From JAHEFT01 sp964443145 (lineage in GTDB: Bacteria; Pseudomonadota; Gammaproteobacteria; Xanthomonadales; SZUA-36): a stretch of DNA of 64,000 nt. The translations under genes were made by a program, and so were the position numbers. The stretch covers positions 24,401 through 88,400 of the forward strand of contig CAYUBS010000001.1 of the NCBI GenBank assembly GCA_964443145.1, in the 5' to 3' direction. Shown piece by piece: positions 50,581 through 59,762 of the stretch; position 1 is the first letter of the stretch, and each line of letters begins with the position of its first letter. The notes under the pieces were generated by a model. That model saw only the letters and a list, made by a program, of their open reading frames with translations, did not search any database and was not told the origin of the DNA.

Positions 50581-51708
50581 ATGCCCGGCTTGTTACCCGA
50601 TGTTGATCCTGATGGTCTGCTTGAATACTCGGTTGTCTTCACTGACCGTTCGTTGAACCATATGTCAAAAACATTCCAGGGAGTGATGAATGACATTTCC
50701 GGCACCCTCAAAACAGTCTACAACGCAGAGGCCGTTGTCGTTGTGCCGGGTGGCGGAACGTATGGCATGGAGGCCGTAGCGCGGCAGTTCGCTACTGACA
50801 GGAAATGCCTGGTAATCCGTAACGGATTCTTCAGTTTTCGCTGGTCGCAGATCCTGGAAATGGGTGGCATCGATTCTGAAACCATCGTGATGAAAGCCCG
50901 GCCGCAGGGTGATGGCCCGCAGACGCCATTTGCACCGGCACCGGTGGACGAAGTCACCGCAACAATTCGCCGTGAGCGACCCGATATCGTTTTTGCGCCG
51001 CACGTTGAGACCTCCTCCGGCATATTGCTGCCCGATGACTACGTGCGCGCTGTCGCCGATGCCGTGCATTCGGTTGGCGGACTCTTTGTGCTCGACTGTA
51101 TTGCTTCCGGTGAACTGTGGGTCGATATGCAGGCCTGTGGCGTGGATATACTGATCAGTGCACCGCAAAAAGGCTGGAGCTCCTCACCCTGCAGCGCACT
51201 GATCATGCTGGGTAAGGAGGCCAGGGAGCGAATTGCTGAAACCACCAGCAGTAGTTTTGCCTGTGATCTGCGCAAGTGGCTGGACATCATGCAAGCCTAT
51301 GAGAATGGCGGCCATGCCTACCATGCAACCATGCCGACCGACGCCCTCAAAGGTTTCCGGGACACGATGCTGGAAACCGGGGGGTACGGTTTCGAAAAGG
51401 TTCGCGCAGAACAAATCGAGCTGGGCCGCAGGGTTCGTGAGTTACTCCAGGGCCGTGGTTTTACCAGTGTGGCCGCCGAAGGTTTCCAGGCACCGGGTGT
51501 GGTGGTCAGCTATACCGATGACCCGGATATACAAAACGGCAGTAAGTTCATGCAGCAGGGCCTGCAGATTGCGGCGGGTGTGCCCTTGATGTGTGACGAG
51601 CCGGAAAGTTTCAGGACCTTCAGGCTGGGCCTGTTCGGGCTGGACAAACTGCATGACATTGACCGGACTGTCACCCACCTGAACGCAGCACTGGACCGGA
51701 TCCAGTGA
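50581..51708 (+). CDS. Class V aminotransferase
   Basis: A 375-residue PLP enzyme of the alanine-glyoxylate/serine-pyruvate group. VVVVPGGGTYGMEAVARQF is near the N-terminus. HVETSSGILLP carries the typical active-site segment, VLDCIASGELWVD holds the PLP-binding Asp, and the Schiff-base Lys197 is in SAPQKGWS. The substrate pair cannot be inferred. It overlaps the next gene by GTGA, so the aminotransferase and the cytochrome-rhodanese protein are translationally linked, an unusual pairing. Confidence 0.88.
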   Translation: MPGLLPDVDPDGLLEYSVVFTDRSLNHMSKTFQGVMNDISGTLKTVYNAEAVVVVPGGGTYGMEAVARQFATDRKCLVIRNGFFSFRWSQILEMGGIDSETIVMKARPQGDGPQTPFAPAPVDEVTATIRRERPDIVFAPHVETSSGILLPDDYVRAVADAVHSVGGLFVLDCIASGELWVDMQACGVDILISAPQKGWSSSPCSALIMLGKEARERIAETTSSSFACDLRKWLDIMQAYENGGHAYHATMPTDALKGFRDTMLETGGYGFEKVRAEQIELGRRVRELLQGRGFTSVAAEGFQAPGVVVSYTDDPDIQNGSKFMQQGLQIAAGVPLMCDEPESFRTFRLGLFGLDKLHDIDRTVTHLNAALDRIQ

Positions 51709-52799
51709 TCATTCAGAGCATATTCCCCCGGGGTATTGCCTTGTTAGCGCTATTGTTGCTGAGCCATGCAGCCTGCGCGATGGAAATGCCGCCGATGGGC
51801 GCTGCAGAATTGGCCGCCGCCGCGGCTGACTACCAGAACTACTGTGCGCTGTGCCATGGAGCGGACCGCGAAGGTTATGTCAATGATGAGGCGCCTTCGT
51901 TGCGTTCAGAGTCTTTACTGAAATCCGGTTACCCCACCCATATGCTGGAGACGGTCGCCTACGGCAGGCGTGGCACCCCGATGGGTGCCTACCTGGATGA
52001 AATTGGCGGGCCGATGAATCGCGATGACCTGAACCGGCTATTGCGCTGGTTGAAAGAGCAGGTAGGCGTGGAGCCCATTGATTTACCTCTGGGGCCCATT
52101 TCCGGAGATATCGCGCTCGGCGGAAAGCTCTATACCGACAACTGCGCTGAGTGCCACGGCGACAACGGTGAGGGCAATATCGGTCCGGCCATCGGTAACC
52201 CGGCCATGCTGTCACTGACTACAGACGCTTTTATACAGTACGCCATTATTAATGGCAGAGACGGCACCGACATGCCCGCTTTCAGCGATACGCTCAGCAC
52301 CGATGAAATCAACGCCGTTACGGCTTTTATCCGTAGCCGTGCAACCGGCTGGGAAGTAGAAACACCGGCGCTGCGCACCCCGCCAGCAGTCGATCACTAC
52401 ATCATCAACCCGGACGCACTCGCACCTGAATTCAATCTGCAGGATGGCCTGTATGTGAAATCCGCCGATCTGGATAAAGCGCTTAAAGAGAAACGCCGCA
52501 TGGTGATACTGGATACCCGTGTCACCTCGATGTGGCAAATGGCCAATATCGAAGGCTCGGTACCCATTCCCTACTATTACGATGATTTTGATGGCCTGGC
52601 CAAAGATTTACCCACCGACGGCACCTGGATCGTATCTTATTGCGAGTGCCCGAGGGCGGCAGCCGAATCGGTAAACCGCAAGCTGCGGGATCGCGGTTTC
52701 GAAAACACGGCCGTGCTATGGGAAGGCATCCAGGGTTGGGTATCCCTGGGTTACCCGGTATCGGTGGGGCAGAACCTGGCCGGCGCAGACGCTAAGTAG
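51705..52799 (+). CDS. Dihaem cytochrome c fused to a rhodanese domain
   Basis: A 364-residue exported protein. A signal peptide (1-25) is followed by two cytochrome c domains with CALCH (47-51) and CAECH (147-151), and Met190 in GTDMPAFS is a likely axial ligand. A rhodanese domain follows from about 255 with VILDTRVTSMW and the loop SYCECPR, putting Cys313 (plus Cys315) at the catalytic position. The layout suggests periplasmic sulfur or thiol chemistry with electron transfer. The start is a GTG overlapping the aminotransferase stop. Its 3' end overlaps the opposing kinase gene by eight bases. Confidence 0.85.
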   Translation: MIIQSIFPRGIALLALLLLSHAACAMEMPPMGAAELAAAAADYQNYCALCHGADREGYVNDEAPSLRSESLLKSGYPTHMLETVAYGRRGTPMGAYLDEIGGPMNRDDLNRLLRWLKEQVGVEPIDLPLGPISGDIALGGKLYTDNCAECHGDNGEGNIGPAIGNPAMLSLTTDAFIQYAIINGRDGTDMPAFSDTLSTDEINAVTAFIRSRATGWEVETPALRTPPAVDHYIINPDALAPEFNLQDGLYVKSADLDKALKEKRRMVILDTRVTSMWQMANIEGSVPIPYYYDDFDGLAKDLPTDGTWIVSYCECPRAAAESVNRKLRDRGFENTAVLWEGIQGWVSLGYPVSVGQNLAGADAK

Positions 52800-53835
52800 G
52801 CTCTTCGCCGATCACCGCGAGCGCCTGCAACGCCAGTGGCTCAACCCACTGCCCGAGTGCAGCCGCCTTTTCGTTAGACGCATTGCCGTCCGCAGCCCGT
52901 TTGGCGACGCCCTGCACGATGGCCGCCAGCCGGAAGAAACTGAAGGCCAGGTAGAACGGCCAGTTTTCGATGGCATCGATATCCATGCGCCGGCAATAAT
53001 CGGCCACGTACTCTTCCTCTTCCGGAATACCAAGCGAGTGACGGTCGATACCGGCCAACCCCGGAATCTGCCCACCCTTCGAGGGCATTCTCAATTGCAT
53101 GCACTGGTAGGCAAGGTCAGCGAAGGGGTGGCCCAGGGTGGATAGCTCCCAGTCCAGCACCGCGATGATTTCAGGTTTGGTTTGATGAAACACCAGGTTA
53201 TCCATGCGGTAATCACCGTGTACCAGCGCAATCCGGCCGTCGTCCGCAGGCTGGTTTGACTCCAGCCAGGTGATCAGATCTTCCATCGCAGCGATCTCTC
53301 GGGTTTCAGAGGCCTGGTATTGCGCGCTCCAGCGGCCCAGTTGGCGCTCGAAGTAGTTACCCGGTTTGCCGTAGTCCGATAGCCCGACAGTGTCCGGTTT
53401 GACCTGGTGAAGTTCGGCCAGTACGCGGTTCATTTCATTGTAAATAGCCGTTCGTTCTGCATGACTGTCCAATTGCGGTAAGGCGGCGTCCCAAAAAATC
53501 CGACCTTCGCAATAGTCCATGATGTAGAACATCGAGCCGATGACGTCTGCAGATTCACACAGCCTGTAGACCCGTGGCACCGGCACATGACTTGCACTGA
53601 GCGAGCTGATAACGCGGAATTCCCGGTCCACCGCGTGCGCTGACTTCAGCAGCTTCCCGGGTGGTTGCCGCCGCAGCACGTAGTTACCTGAAGCGGCACA
53701 TAACTTGAAGGTTGGGTTGGATTGTCCACCTGGAAACTTCTGCAACCGGGCCGGGCCTGTGAAACCTTCAAGGTTGGCTGACAGGTACTCCAGCAAGCGA
53801 CCGTCTACAGCCTGTTCTATTTTTGCAGCGTCCAT
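52792..53835 (-). CDS. APH-family phosphotransferase (ACAD10/11-like kinase)
   Basis: A 347-residue aminoglycoside-phosphotransferase-fold kinase. LQKFPGGQSNPTFKL is the nucleotide loop. The Brenner motif is LVHGDYRMDNLVF and the metal site is IAVLDWELSTLGHPFADLAY. This matches the kinase half of ACAD10/11, which phosphorylates 4-hydroxyacyl-CoA before the dehydrogenase half acts. It lies 3 bases after the acyl-CoA dehydrogenase gene in the same direction, which supports that role. Antibiotic phosphorylation is not expected. Confidence 0.88.
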   Translation of the reverse strand: MDAAKIEQAVDGRLLEYLSANLEGFTGPARLQKFPGGQSNPTFKLCAASGNYVLRRQPPGKLLKSAHAVDREFRVISSLSASHVPVPRVYRLCESADVIGSMFYIMDYCEGRIFWDAALPQLDSHAERTAIYNEMNRVLAELHQVKPDTVGLSDYGKPGNYFERQLGRWSAQYQASETREIAAMEDLITWLESNQPADDGRIALVHGDYRMDNLVFHQTKPEIIAVLDWELSTLGHPFADLAYQCMQLRMPSKGGQIPGLAGIDRHSLGIPEEEEYVADYCRRMDIDAIENWPFYLAFSFFRLAAIVQGVAKRAADGNASNEKAAALGQWVEPLALQALAVIGEEPT

Positions 53836-53838
53836 CGG

Positions 53839-55056
53839 TCAGCTACGGCTGGCAAATTGCCTGGCCATGTTACGTCCCAGCTGCATCATGTGGACCTGGT
53901 CAGGGCCGTCCGCCAGCCGCAAGGTCCGTGCATAGGCGTACAGGTGCGCCAGCGGCGTATCCTGGCTGACGCCGACCGCGCCATGGATCTGGATCGCACG
54001 ATCCAGCACATCCAGTGCCATGTTGGGGGCGATGATCTTGATCATCGCGATCAGGTCCTGCGCACCCTTGTTGCCTTCCCGATCCATTTTATCGGCCGCC
54101 TTCAGCGTCAACAACCGGGCCTGTTCCAACTGGCAAACCGATTTGGCGATATCCTCGCGAACGGATTGCTGCTTGATCAGCGGGCGGCCGAACGCGACGC
54201 GTGTGTTGGCGCGCTCCATCATCAGTTCGAGACCACGCCGCGCAGCGCCAATCAGTCGCATGCAATGATGTATGCGGCCCGGGCCGAGGCGGCCCTGAGC
54301 GATTTCAAAACCACGGCCCTCGCCCAGCAAAAGGTTGCCTACAGGTACCCGCACATCTTTGAAGACAATTTCTCCATGTCCGTCCGGGGCATCATCGTAG
54401 CCAAAAACCTGCATCGGGCGGGATACAGTCACGCCGGGTGTGTTAATGGGCACCAGGATCATGGACTGCTGGATATGCCGGTTGCTGTTCTCGGGATCCG
54501 TTTTACCCATCACGATCAGGATTTCGCATTCTTTGCGGCAAGCGCCGGATGCATAGAACTTCAGCCCGTTGATCACGTAGTTGTCACCGTCACGAATCAT
54601 CGAGGTCTCGATATTAGTCGCATCACTGGAGGCCACTTCAGGCTCGGTCATGGCGAAGGCAGAACGAATTTCACCGGCCAGCAAGGGCTCAAGCCAACGC
54701 GCTTTTTGCTGCTGATCGCCGTACTGGGCCAACACTTCCATGTTGCCGGTATCCGGCGCAGAGCAATTGAACACTTCCGGCGCCCAGGTGACACAGCCCA
54801 TTTCCTCGGCCAGCGGTGCATACTCCAGATTGGTCAGGCCGGCACCGTAATCACCATGCTCAACCGGCAGGAACAGGTTCCACAGCCCCGCCTCGCGGGC
54901 TTTTTCCTTGAGTTCATTGACAATCGCCGGTGTCTGCCATGGGTTGGCCTTGATTTGCTCTTCGAACAGGGCTTCATTGGGCAAAACATGCTCCTGCATG
55001 AATGCCTGGACCTGCTGAATCAGGCCCTTGACCTTATCGCTGTATTCGAAATTCAT
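53839..55056 (-). CDS. Acyl-CoA dehydrogenase (ACAD10/11-like)
   Basis: A 405-residue FAD enzyme. It begins MNFEYSDKVKGLIQQVQAFM. The FAD/acyl segment FAMTEPEVASSDATNIET is present, with IQIHGAVGVSQDTPLAHLYAYARTLRLADGPDQVH at the C-terminal end (read in pieces, this is the ACAD11-type finish). It catalyses alpha-beta dehydrogenation, or in the ACAD11 route handles phosphorylated 4-hydroxyacyl-CoA. An in-frame codon at 55068 is an alternative start. It is first of a pair with the APH-type kinase. Confidence 0.92.
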   Translation of the reverse strand: MNFEYSDKVKGLIQQVQAFMQEHVLPNEALFEEQIKANPWQTPAIVNELKEKAREAGLWNLFLPVEHGDYGAGLTNLEYAPLAEEMGCVTWAPEVFNCSAPDTGNMEVLAQYGDQQQKARWLEPLLAGEIRSAFAMTEPEVASSDATNIETSMIRDGDNYVINGLKFYASGACRKECEILIVMGKTDPENSNRHIQQSMILVPINTPGVTVSRPMQVFGYDDAPDGHGEIVFKDVRVPVGNLLLGEGRGFEIAQGRLGPGRIHHCMRLIGAARRGLELMMERANTRVAFGRPLIKQQSVREDIAKSVCQLEQARLLTLKAADKMDREGNKGAQDLIAMIKIIAPNMALDVLDRAIQIHGAVGVSQDTPLAHLYAYARTLRLADGPDQVHMMQLGRNMARQFASRS

Positions 55057-55113
55057 CGCGGTTTCCACTTGTTCAATTGGGAGAACACACAGTTTATTCC
55101 ATTAAGGGCATGA

Positions 55114-56925
55114 CTACAGCGGCCAGACAATCAGCAACATCGGAATGCTGATCGCCACCACCAGAACTTCCATCGGCAGGCCCAGCCTCCAGTAGTCACC
55201 GAAGCGGAATCCTCCGGGGCCCAGGATCAAGGTGTTGTTCTGGTGACCGATCGGTGTCAGGAATGCACAGGACGCGCCGATCGCAACGGCCATCAGGAAA
55301 GTGTCAGCGCTGGAGTTCAACTGGGCCGCTGTACTGATCGAAATCGGTGCCATCACCGCGGCCGTTGCCGCGTTATTCATCAGGTCCGACAGTGTCATGG
55401 TCACGATCAGGATCAGAGCCAGCGCAACCACCGGGCTGCCCCGCGCGATATAGTCCAGCAATGACTGCGCCAGTAAGTCGGCGGCTCCGGTTGTCTCCAT
55501 CGCAACGGCGACCGGTATCAACGCCCCCAATAGCACGATCACAGGCCAGTCGACTGCCTGGTAGAGTTTTCTCAACGGCACGATTCGAAGCAACATCAGG
55601 GCCAGCACACCGGTGGCGAAAGAGATGGCGGCTGGCAGCAGGCCAAAGGCTGCCCCGCCGATGGCAAACACCATGACCGCAACCGACAAAATCGTCTTTT
55701 TGCGGTCCGGAATCGAAATAGCCCGCGCAGCGAGTGGAACGCAGCCAAAACCAGAGGCAAAACCTGACAGCGAACCCGGCTCACCCTGCACCAGCAAGAC
55801 ATCCCCGGCCTTGATAATGGTAGAGCGTAAACGTTTAACGGAGCGCTGGCCGGTGCGGGAAATTGCCAACAGATTCAGCCCGTAGCGGGTACGCAACCGA
55901 ACGTTATGGGCGGTGCGCCCGATCAGGCTGGAGTTAGGCATAACCGCAAGCTCCTGCAATACGGTCTCTTCAGCTTCGCCGCCAGTGCCGGAATCCCCCT
56001 CTTTTTCCTTCTCTTTGTCCGGTTCCGCCTCTTCGCGGGCATGTTCTTCGAGCACCAGCCCAAGGGCAGACAATGCCGCAGACAATGCTTCAGGCTCCGC
56101 TTCGATAACCAGGACATCTCCGGCACGCAGCAGGCGCCGCATGTTCGGAGCGGATACGCGAAACTGGTTGCGGATCATCCCAATGATCTGGGCATCCACC
56201 TCTTCCAGAATATTTTCTGCCTCACGAACCGACATGCCCGCTGCTTTTGATTTCTCGGTGATGCGTGCTTCGGTCAGGTAGGCGCCGGTGTCAAAACCCT
56301 CCGTGCCTTTTTGTTCACGCGCCGGAACCAGCCGCCAACCCGCCAGCGCAGCAAAAAGCACGCCAGCTACCGCCACGGACAGGCCAACCGGCGTGTAGTC
56401 GAACATGCCAAAACTGCCCAGGCCGTTCTTTGCGCGAAACGCCGAAACAATCAGGTTGGGCGGCGTACCGATCATCGTCGTCATGCCGCCGAGAATGGTG
56501 CCAAACGCCAACGGCATCAGAACCTTGCCAGGCGGCAACTCCAGCCGCCGGGCAATCTGAATGGCCACCGGCATCAGCAAAGCCAGGGCCCCAACGTTGT
56601 TCATAAAGGCAGAAAGCACGGCACCAAGGCCGGTAATCGCAGCGATCGTCAAGGTCGGACCGGCCGTGGTTGGCAGCGTTTTCTGCACCAGCAGATCAAC
56701 CGCTCCGGTCGATTGCAGGCCCCAGCTCAGGATCAGCACGCAGCCCACGGTGACAACCGCCGGATGACCGAAACCCGAGAAGGCCAGTTCGGAAGGCACC
56801 AACCCGGCAAACACGCAGGCCAGCAGGCAGCCGAGTGCAATAATGTCGTGCCGCCAGCGCCCCCATAGAAAAAAGCCAATGGTTGCCGCGAGAATAATTA
56901 GAATTTGTATTTGTTCCAGGGTCAT
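55114..56925 (-). CDS. SLC13/DASS-type transporter with two TrkA-C domains
   Basis: A 603-residue inner-membrane carrier. Two transporter halves, about 1-200 and 420-600, have several hydrophobic helices each. The DASS pattern appears as FMNNVGALALLMP with IGTPPNLIVSAF in the first half and LSDLMNNAATAAVMAP with GHQNNTLILGPGGF in the second. Between them lie two TrkA-C domains (about 222-290 and 320-390, each ending in AGDVL). Such proteins move sulfate, carboxylates or other anions with Na+ or H+. The ligand is unknown. It is divergent from the DUF47-pit pair. Confidence 0.9.
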   Translation of the reverse strand: MTLEQIQILIILAATIGFFLWGRWRHDIIALGCLLACVFAGLVPSELAFSGFGHPAVVTVGCVLILSWGLQSTGAVDLLVQKTLPTTAGPTLTIAAITGLGAVLSAFMNNVGALALLMPVAIQIARRLELPPGKVLMPLAFGTILGGMTTMIGTPPNLIVSAFRAKNGLGSFGMFDYTPVGLSVAVAGVLFAALAGWRLVPAREQKGTEGFDTGAYLTEARITEKSKAAGMSVREAENILEEVDAQIIGMIRNQFRVSAPNMRRLLRAGDVLVIEAEPEALSAALSALGLVLEEHAREEAEPDKEKEKEGDSGTGGEAEETVLQELAVMPNSSLIGRTAHNVRLRTRYGLNLLAISRTGQRSVKRLRSTIIKAGDVLLVQGEPGSLSGFASGFGCVPLAARAISIPDRKKTILSVAVMVFAIGGAAFGLLPAAISFATGVLALMLLRIVPLRKLYQAVDWPVIVLLGALIPVAVAMETTGAADLLAQSLLDYIARGSPVVALALILIVTMTLSDLMNNAATAAVMAPISISTAAQLNSSADTFLMAVAIGASCAFLTPIGHQNNTLILGPGGFRFGDYWRLGLPMEVLVVAISIPMLLIVWPL

Positions 56926-57097
56926 AAACTTAAGGCGTGCCCATTTCTTCGTTGCTATTAAAACAGTTTAATTAAAAGCAATTTTCTGCATCTTTATCTA
57001 CGATAATTGATCCGGAACAACATTTTCACTTTAAAAGAACGGCAGAATGCTAAAGCCACGCATTTTTCTTAGTCATCGGTAGAGGAGGAACACATCA

Positions 57098-57778
57098 ATG
57101 TCCAGTGGAAATACATTTTCCAAAATGTTCGGGCAATCACCATTCAAGGCGTTGCAAAAACATATGCGCGCGGTAGTGGAGTGCGCTCACGAGGTCCAGC
57201 CCTTGATTGTGGCCCTGACCGAAGGCGACCAGGCCCGGGTGATCGAACTGAAAGAGCGGATTTTTGAACGCGAAGCAGAGGCCGATACCATAAAGCACCA
57301 ATTGCGTGCCAACTTGCCCAAGAGCCTGTTCATGCCCGTGGATCGCAGAGACCTGCTGGAAGTTCTGCAACTGCAGGACACCATAGCCAACGTCGCACAG
57401 GATATCGCCGGCCTTCTGATCGAACGGAAAATGACGATTCCGGATTTCCTGCGCGAACCATTGATTGTCCTCACGGCCCGTTGTGTTGACACCGTTGATC
57501 ACGCCGCGAAAGTCATCGAGGAACTGGATGAAATGCTGGCCATCGGTTTTCGCGGGCGCGAAGTAGACCGGGTTGATGAAATGCTGACAGAGCTTAACCT
57601 GATCGAAGATGAAACGGACGAGTTGGGCATTGCCCTGGCGCGTGCGCTGTTCGATCACGAAAGTGAGCTAGATCCGGTATCCGTGATGATGTGGTACCAG
57701 ATCATCGAATGGGTCGGCGACCTGGCCGATTATGCCGAAAAAGTAGGCGATCACCTTCGCCTCATGATAGCCAAGTAG
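57098..57778 (+). CDS. DUF47/PhoU-like protein paired with Pit (TIGR00153 type)
   Basis: A 226-residue all-helical cytosolic protein of the DUF47 family, which is distantly PhoU-like. FGQSPFKALQKHMRAVVECAHEV opens it, and a VEDETDELGIALARALF-like region (IEDETDELGIAL) closes the helix bundle. These proteins sit with Pit permeases and are thought to regulate them. It has a GAGGAGG ribosome-binding site and ends 11 bases before pit. Confidence 0.9.
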   Translation: MSSGNTFSKMFGQSPFKALQKHMRAVVECAHEVQPLIVALTEGDQARVIELKERIFEREAEADTIKHQLRANLPKSLFMPVDRRDLLEVLQLQDTIANVAQDIAGLLIERKMTIPDFLREPLIVLTARCVDTVDHAAKVIEELDEMLAIGFRGREVDRVDEMLTELNLIEDETDELGIALARALFDHESELDPVSVMMWYQIIEWVGDLADYAEKVGDHLRLMIAK

Positions 57779-57789
57779 AGGGGACCGAC

Positions 57790-59064
57790 ATGGAAATTAT
57801 TGCTACATACGGAACCATCTTACTGGTCCTCGCTGTTGTCTTCGGTTTTTACATGACCTGGGGTATCGGCGCCAACGACGTTGCCAACGCGATGGGAACC
57901 TCTGTGGGTTCTGGCGCCATCACGGTCAAGCAAGCCATCATTATTGCTGCCATTTTTGAATTTACCGGTGCCTTTATTGCCGGAGGTAACGTTACCTCTA
58001 CCATTCGCAAGGGGATCGTCGATCCCAGTGGCCTGGCGGATAGCCCGGAAATCCTGGTGTATGGCATGCTGGCCTCCTTGTTGGCCGCGGCCGTGTGGCT
58101 GATGATCGCGTCATGGCGCGGCTGGCCTGTCTCTACCACTCACTCCATCGTCGGTGCGCTGGTGGGTTTTGCCGTCGCCGGTATCGGCGTGGAAGCGGTT
58201 CAATGGGGCAAAATCGGACAGATTGCCGCCAGCTGGATCGTCTCCCCTGCACTGGGTGGCTTGATCGCCTACCTTCTGATGATGAGTATTCGAAAAGTCA
58301 TTCTGAATACCGAAAACCCGTTTGAAAGTGCCAAAAAATGGGGCCCGGCCTACGTATTCCTGGTCGGCTTCATCATCTCGCTGGTTACGATGTTCAAAGG
58401 ACTCAAGCACCTGAACCTGGAGCTCTCTGTTTCACAAAGCTTCATGGGCGCGGTAATTTTCGGCCTTTTTACTGCGTTTATCGCCTGGCTGATGATGCGC
58501 AAAATTGAGGTCGATAAGGATGCTGACCGCGACTACCATTTCGCCAGCGTGGAGAAGATCTTTGTTCCGATGATGATTTTTACCGCCTGCGCGATGGCGT
58601 TTGCCCATGGCTCTAACGACGTGGCCAACGGTATCGGACCGCTGGCGGCCGTTGCCAGCATCATCATGTCCGGCGGCGAAGTCGCACAAAAAGCGGCCCT
58701 GCCGTTGTGGATCCTGATTCTTGGTGGCACCGGTATCGTTATCGGTCTGGCCACTATGGGCTATAAAGTCATGCAGACCATCGGCACGCGGATTACCCAG
58801 TTGACGCCCAGTCGCGGTTTTTGTGCAACGCTGGCAGCAGCGGCAACGGTGGTGCTTGCATCAAGGACCGGATTGCCGGTATCAACCACGCATATCGCCG
58901 TTGGCGCCGTCATTGGTGTAGGCCTGGCGAGAGGCGTTGGTGCAATCGATCTACGGGTCATTGGTGGCATCGTTGTTTCCTGGGTTGTAACACTTCCCGT
59001 GGGTGGCATCCTGGCCGCGCTGTTTTTCTTTACCCTCAAAGGCATGTTTGGTTCAGGTTCATAA
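57790..59064 (+). CDS. pit: Low-affinity inorganic phosphate (Pit-family) permease
   Basis: A 424-residue membrane carrier with about 10-11 helices. The two PiT signature repeats are visible: GANDVANAMGTSVGSGAI near the N-terminus and GSNDVANGIGPLAAV near residue 275. WPVSTTHSIVGAL and LPVSTTHIAVGAV are the paired membrane motifs. It co-transports metal-phosphate with a cation. An AGAGGGG ribosome-binding site precedes the ATG at 57790, which starts MEIIATYGTILLVL. It is followed by a hairpin terminator. Confidence 0.93.
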   Translation: MEIIATYGTILLVLAVVFGFYMTWGIGANDVANAMGTSVGSGAITVKQAIIIAAIFEFTGAFIAGGNVTSTIRKGIVDPSGLADSPEILVYGMLASLLAAAVWLMIASWRGWPVSTTHSIVGALVGFAVAGIGVEAVQWGKIGQIAASWIVSPALGGLIAYLLMMSIRKVILNTENPFESAKKWGPAYVFLVGFIISLVTMFKGLKHLNLELSVSQSFMGAVIFGLFTAFIAWLMMRKIEVDKDADRDYHFASVEKIFVPMMIFTACAMAFAHGSNDVANGIGPLAAVASIIMSGGEVAQKAALPLWILILGGTGIVIGLATMGYKVMQTIGTRITQLTPSRGFCATLAAAATVVLASRTGLPVSTTHIAVGAVIGVGLARGVGAIDLRVIGGIVVSWVVTLPVGGILAALFFFTLKGMFGSGS

Positions 59065-59068
59065 ATAA

Positions 59069-59100
59069 GCAGGGGCCGGGTTCTCCGGCCCCTGCCCTTT
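59069..59100 (+). terminator. Probable intrinsic terminator after pit
   Basis: GCAGGGGCCGG (59069-59079) pairs perfectly with CCGGCCCCTGC (59085-59095) around a five-base loop. The T-tract after it is short (CCTTT), so termination may be partial. Confidence 0.7.
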
Positions 59101-59150
59101 ACCCATTAGTCGTGATAGTTTTGTAACCTGGGTCATTCGAGGAACCGGCT

Positions 59151-59762
59151 ATGTCCGAAACCATCAATGCTTATCTCAACGTCAATGTTGATTCGCCCAT
59201 CCTGGTAGCCACCGATTTTTCGGAGGACTCAAAAGCAGCCCTGCTGTGGGCCTGCGCGTTCGCTGGCTGTACCGGCGCCCCGTTGGTTCTGCTGCATGTC
59301 GTACACGATCTCGCCTCTAATCCGGGGTTTTATCACCCGGATAAAACGAATTTCATGGAGCCCATGCAGGATGTCGCAGAATCCATGATGGAAGAATTTC
59401 TTACCCGGGTGCGAAGTGAGCACCCTGAGCTGGCCATACTCTCCAACGTGGCTGTGCAGTTTGTACCCGGTTTGCCTCCCAGCCGTATTGTAGAAGTGTC
59501 CGGCCTCCTGAAGGCCAGCCTGATTGCCATGGGCTGCTGCGGCATGACCAGCCATTCACATAAACGGCTGGGTGCGGTAGCTGAGCGGGTAGCTGAAAAA
59601 TCAGTGATCCCGATCGTGCTGCTCAAATCTCTGGACCCCAACATGCCGGACAAGAAAGCGCTGAAGAAAAAAGAAAAACGGCTGAAAAAAGACCGGCGAA
59701 AACTAAAAGAAATACTGGGCATAAAAAATAAAACAAAAACAGAAGGGGACGTGAATGGATAA
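59151..59762 (+). CDS. UspA-like protein with basic C-terminal tail
   Basis: A 203-residue universal stress protein-type domain (about 15-160) with ILVATDFSEDSKAALLWA at the start and the GCCGMTSHSHKRLGAVAERV segment near the end; the ATP-type GxGxxG...GSV/T pattern is altered to GCCGMTSHSHKR. A tail of about 35 residues (168-203) is very rich in Lys and probably forms a charged helix. Its stop overlaps the Na/Pi symporter gene by eight bases, linking it to phosphate uptake. It could sense ATP or phosphate stress, which is inference. Confidence 0.85.
   Translation: MSETINAYLNVNVDSPILVATDFSEDSKAALLWACAFAGCTGAPLVLLHVVHDLASNPGFYHPDKTNFMEPMQDVAESMMEEFLTRVRSEHPELAILSNVAVQFVPGLPPSRIVEVSGLLKASLIAMGCCGMTSHSHKRLGAVAERVAEKSVIPIVLLKSLDPNMPDKKALKKKEKRLKKDRRKLKEILGIKNKTKTEGDVNG

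Noticed and set aside
53857..55113. 418-codon open frame on the plus strand
   Set aside because: Exact shadow of the acyl-CoA dehydrogenase gene on the other strand; no family features and no ribosome-binding site.
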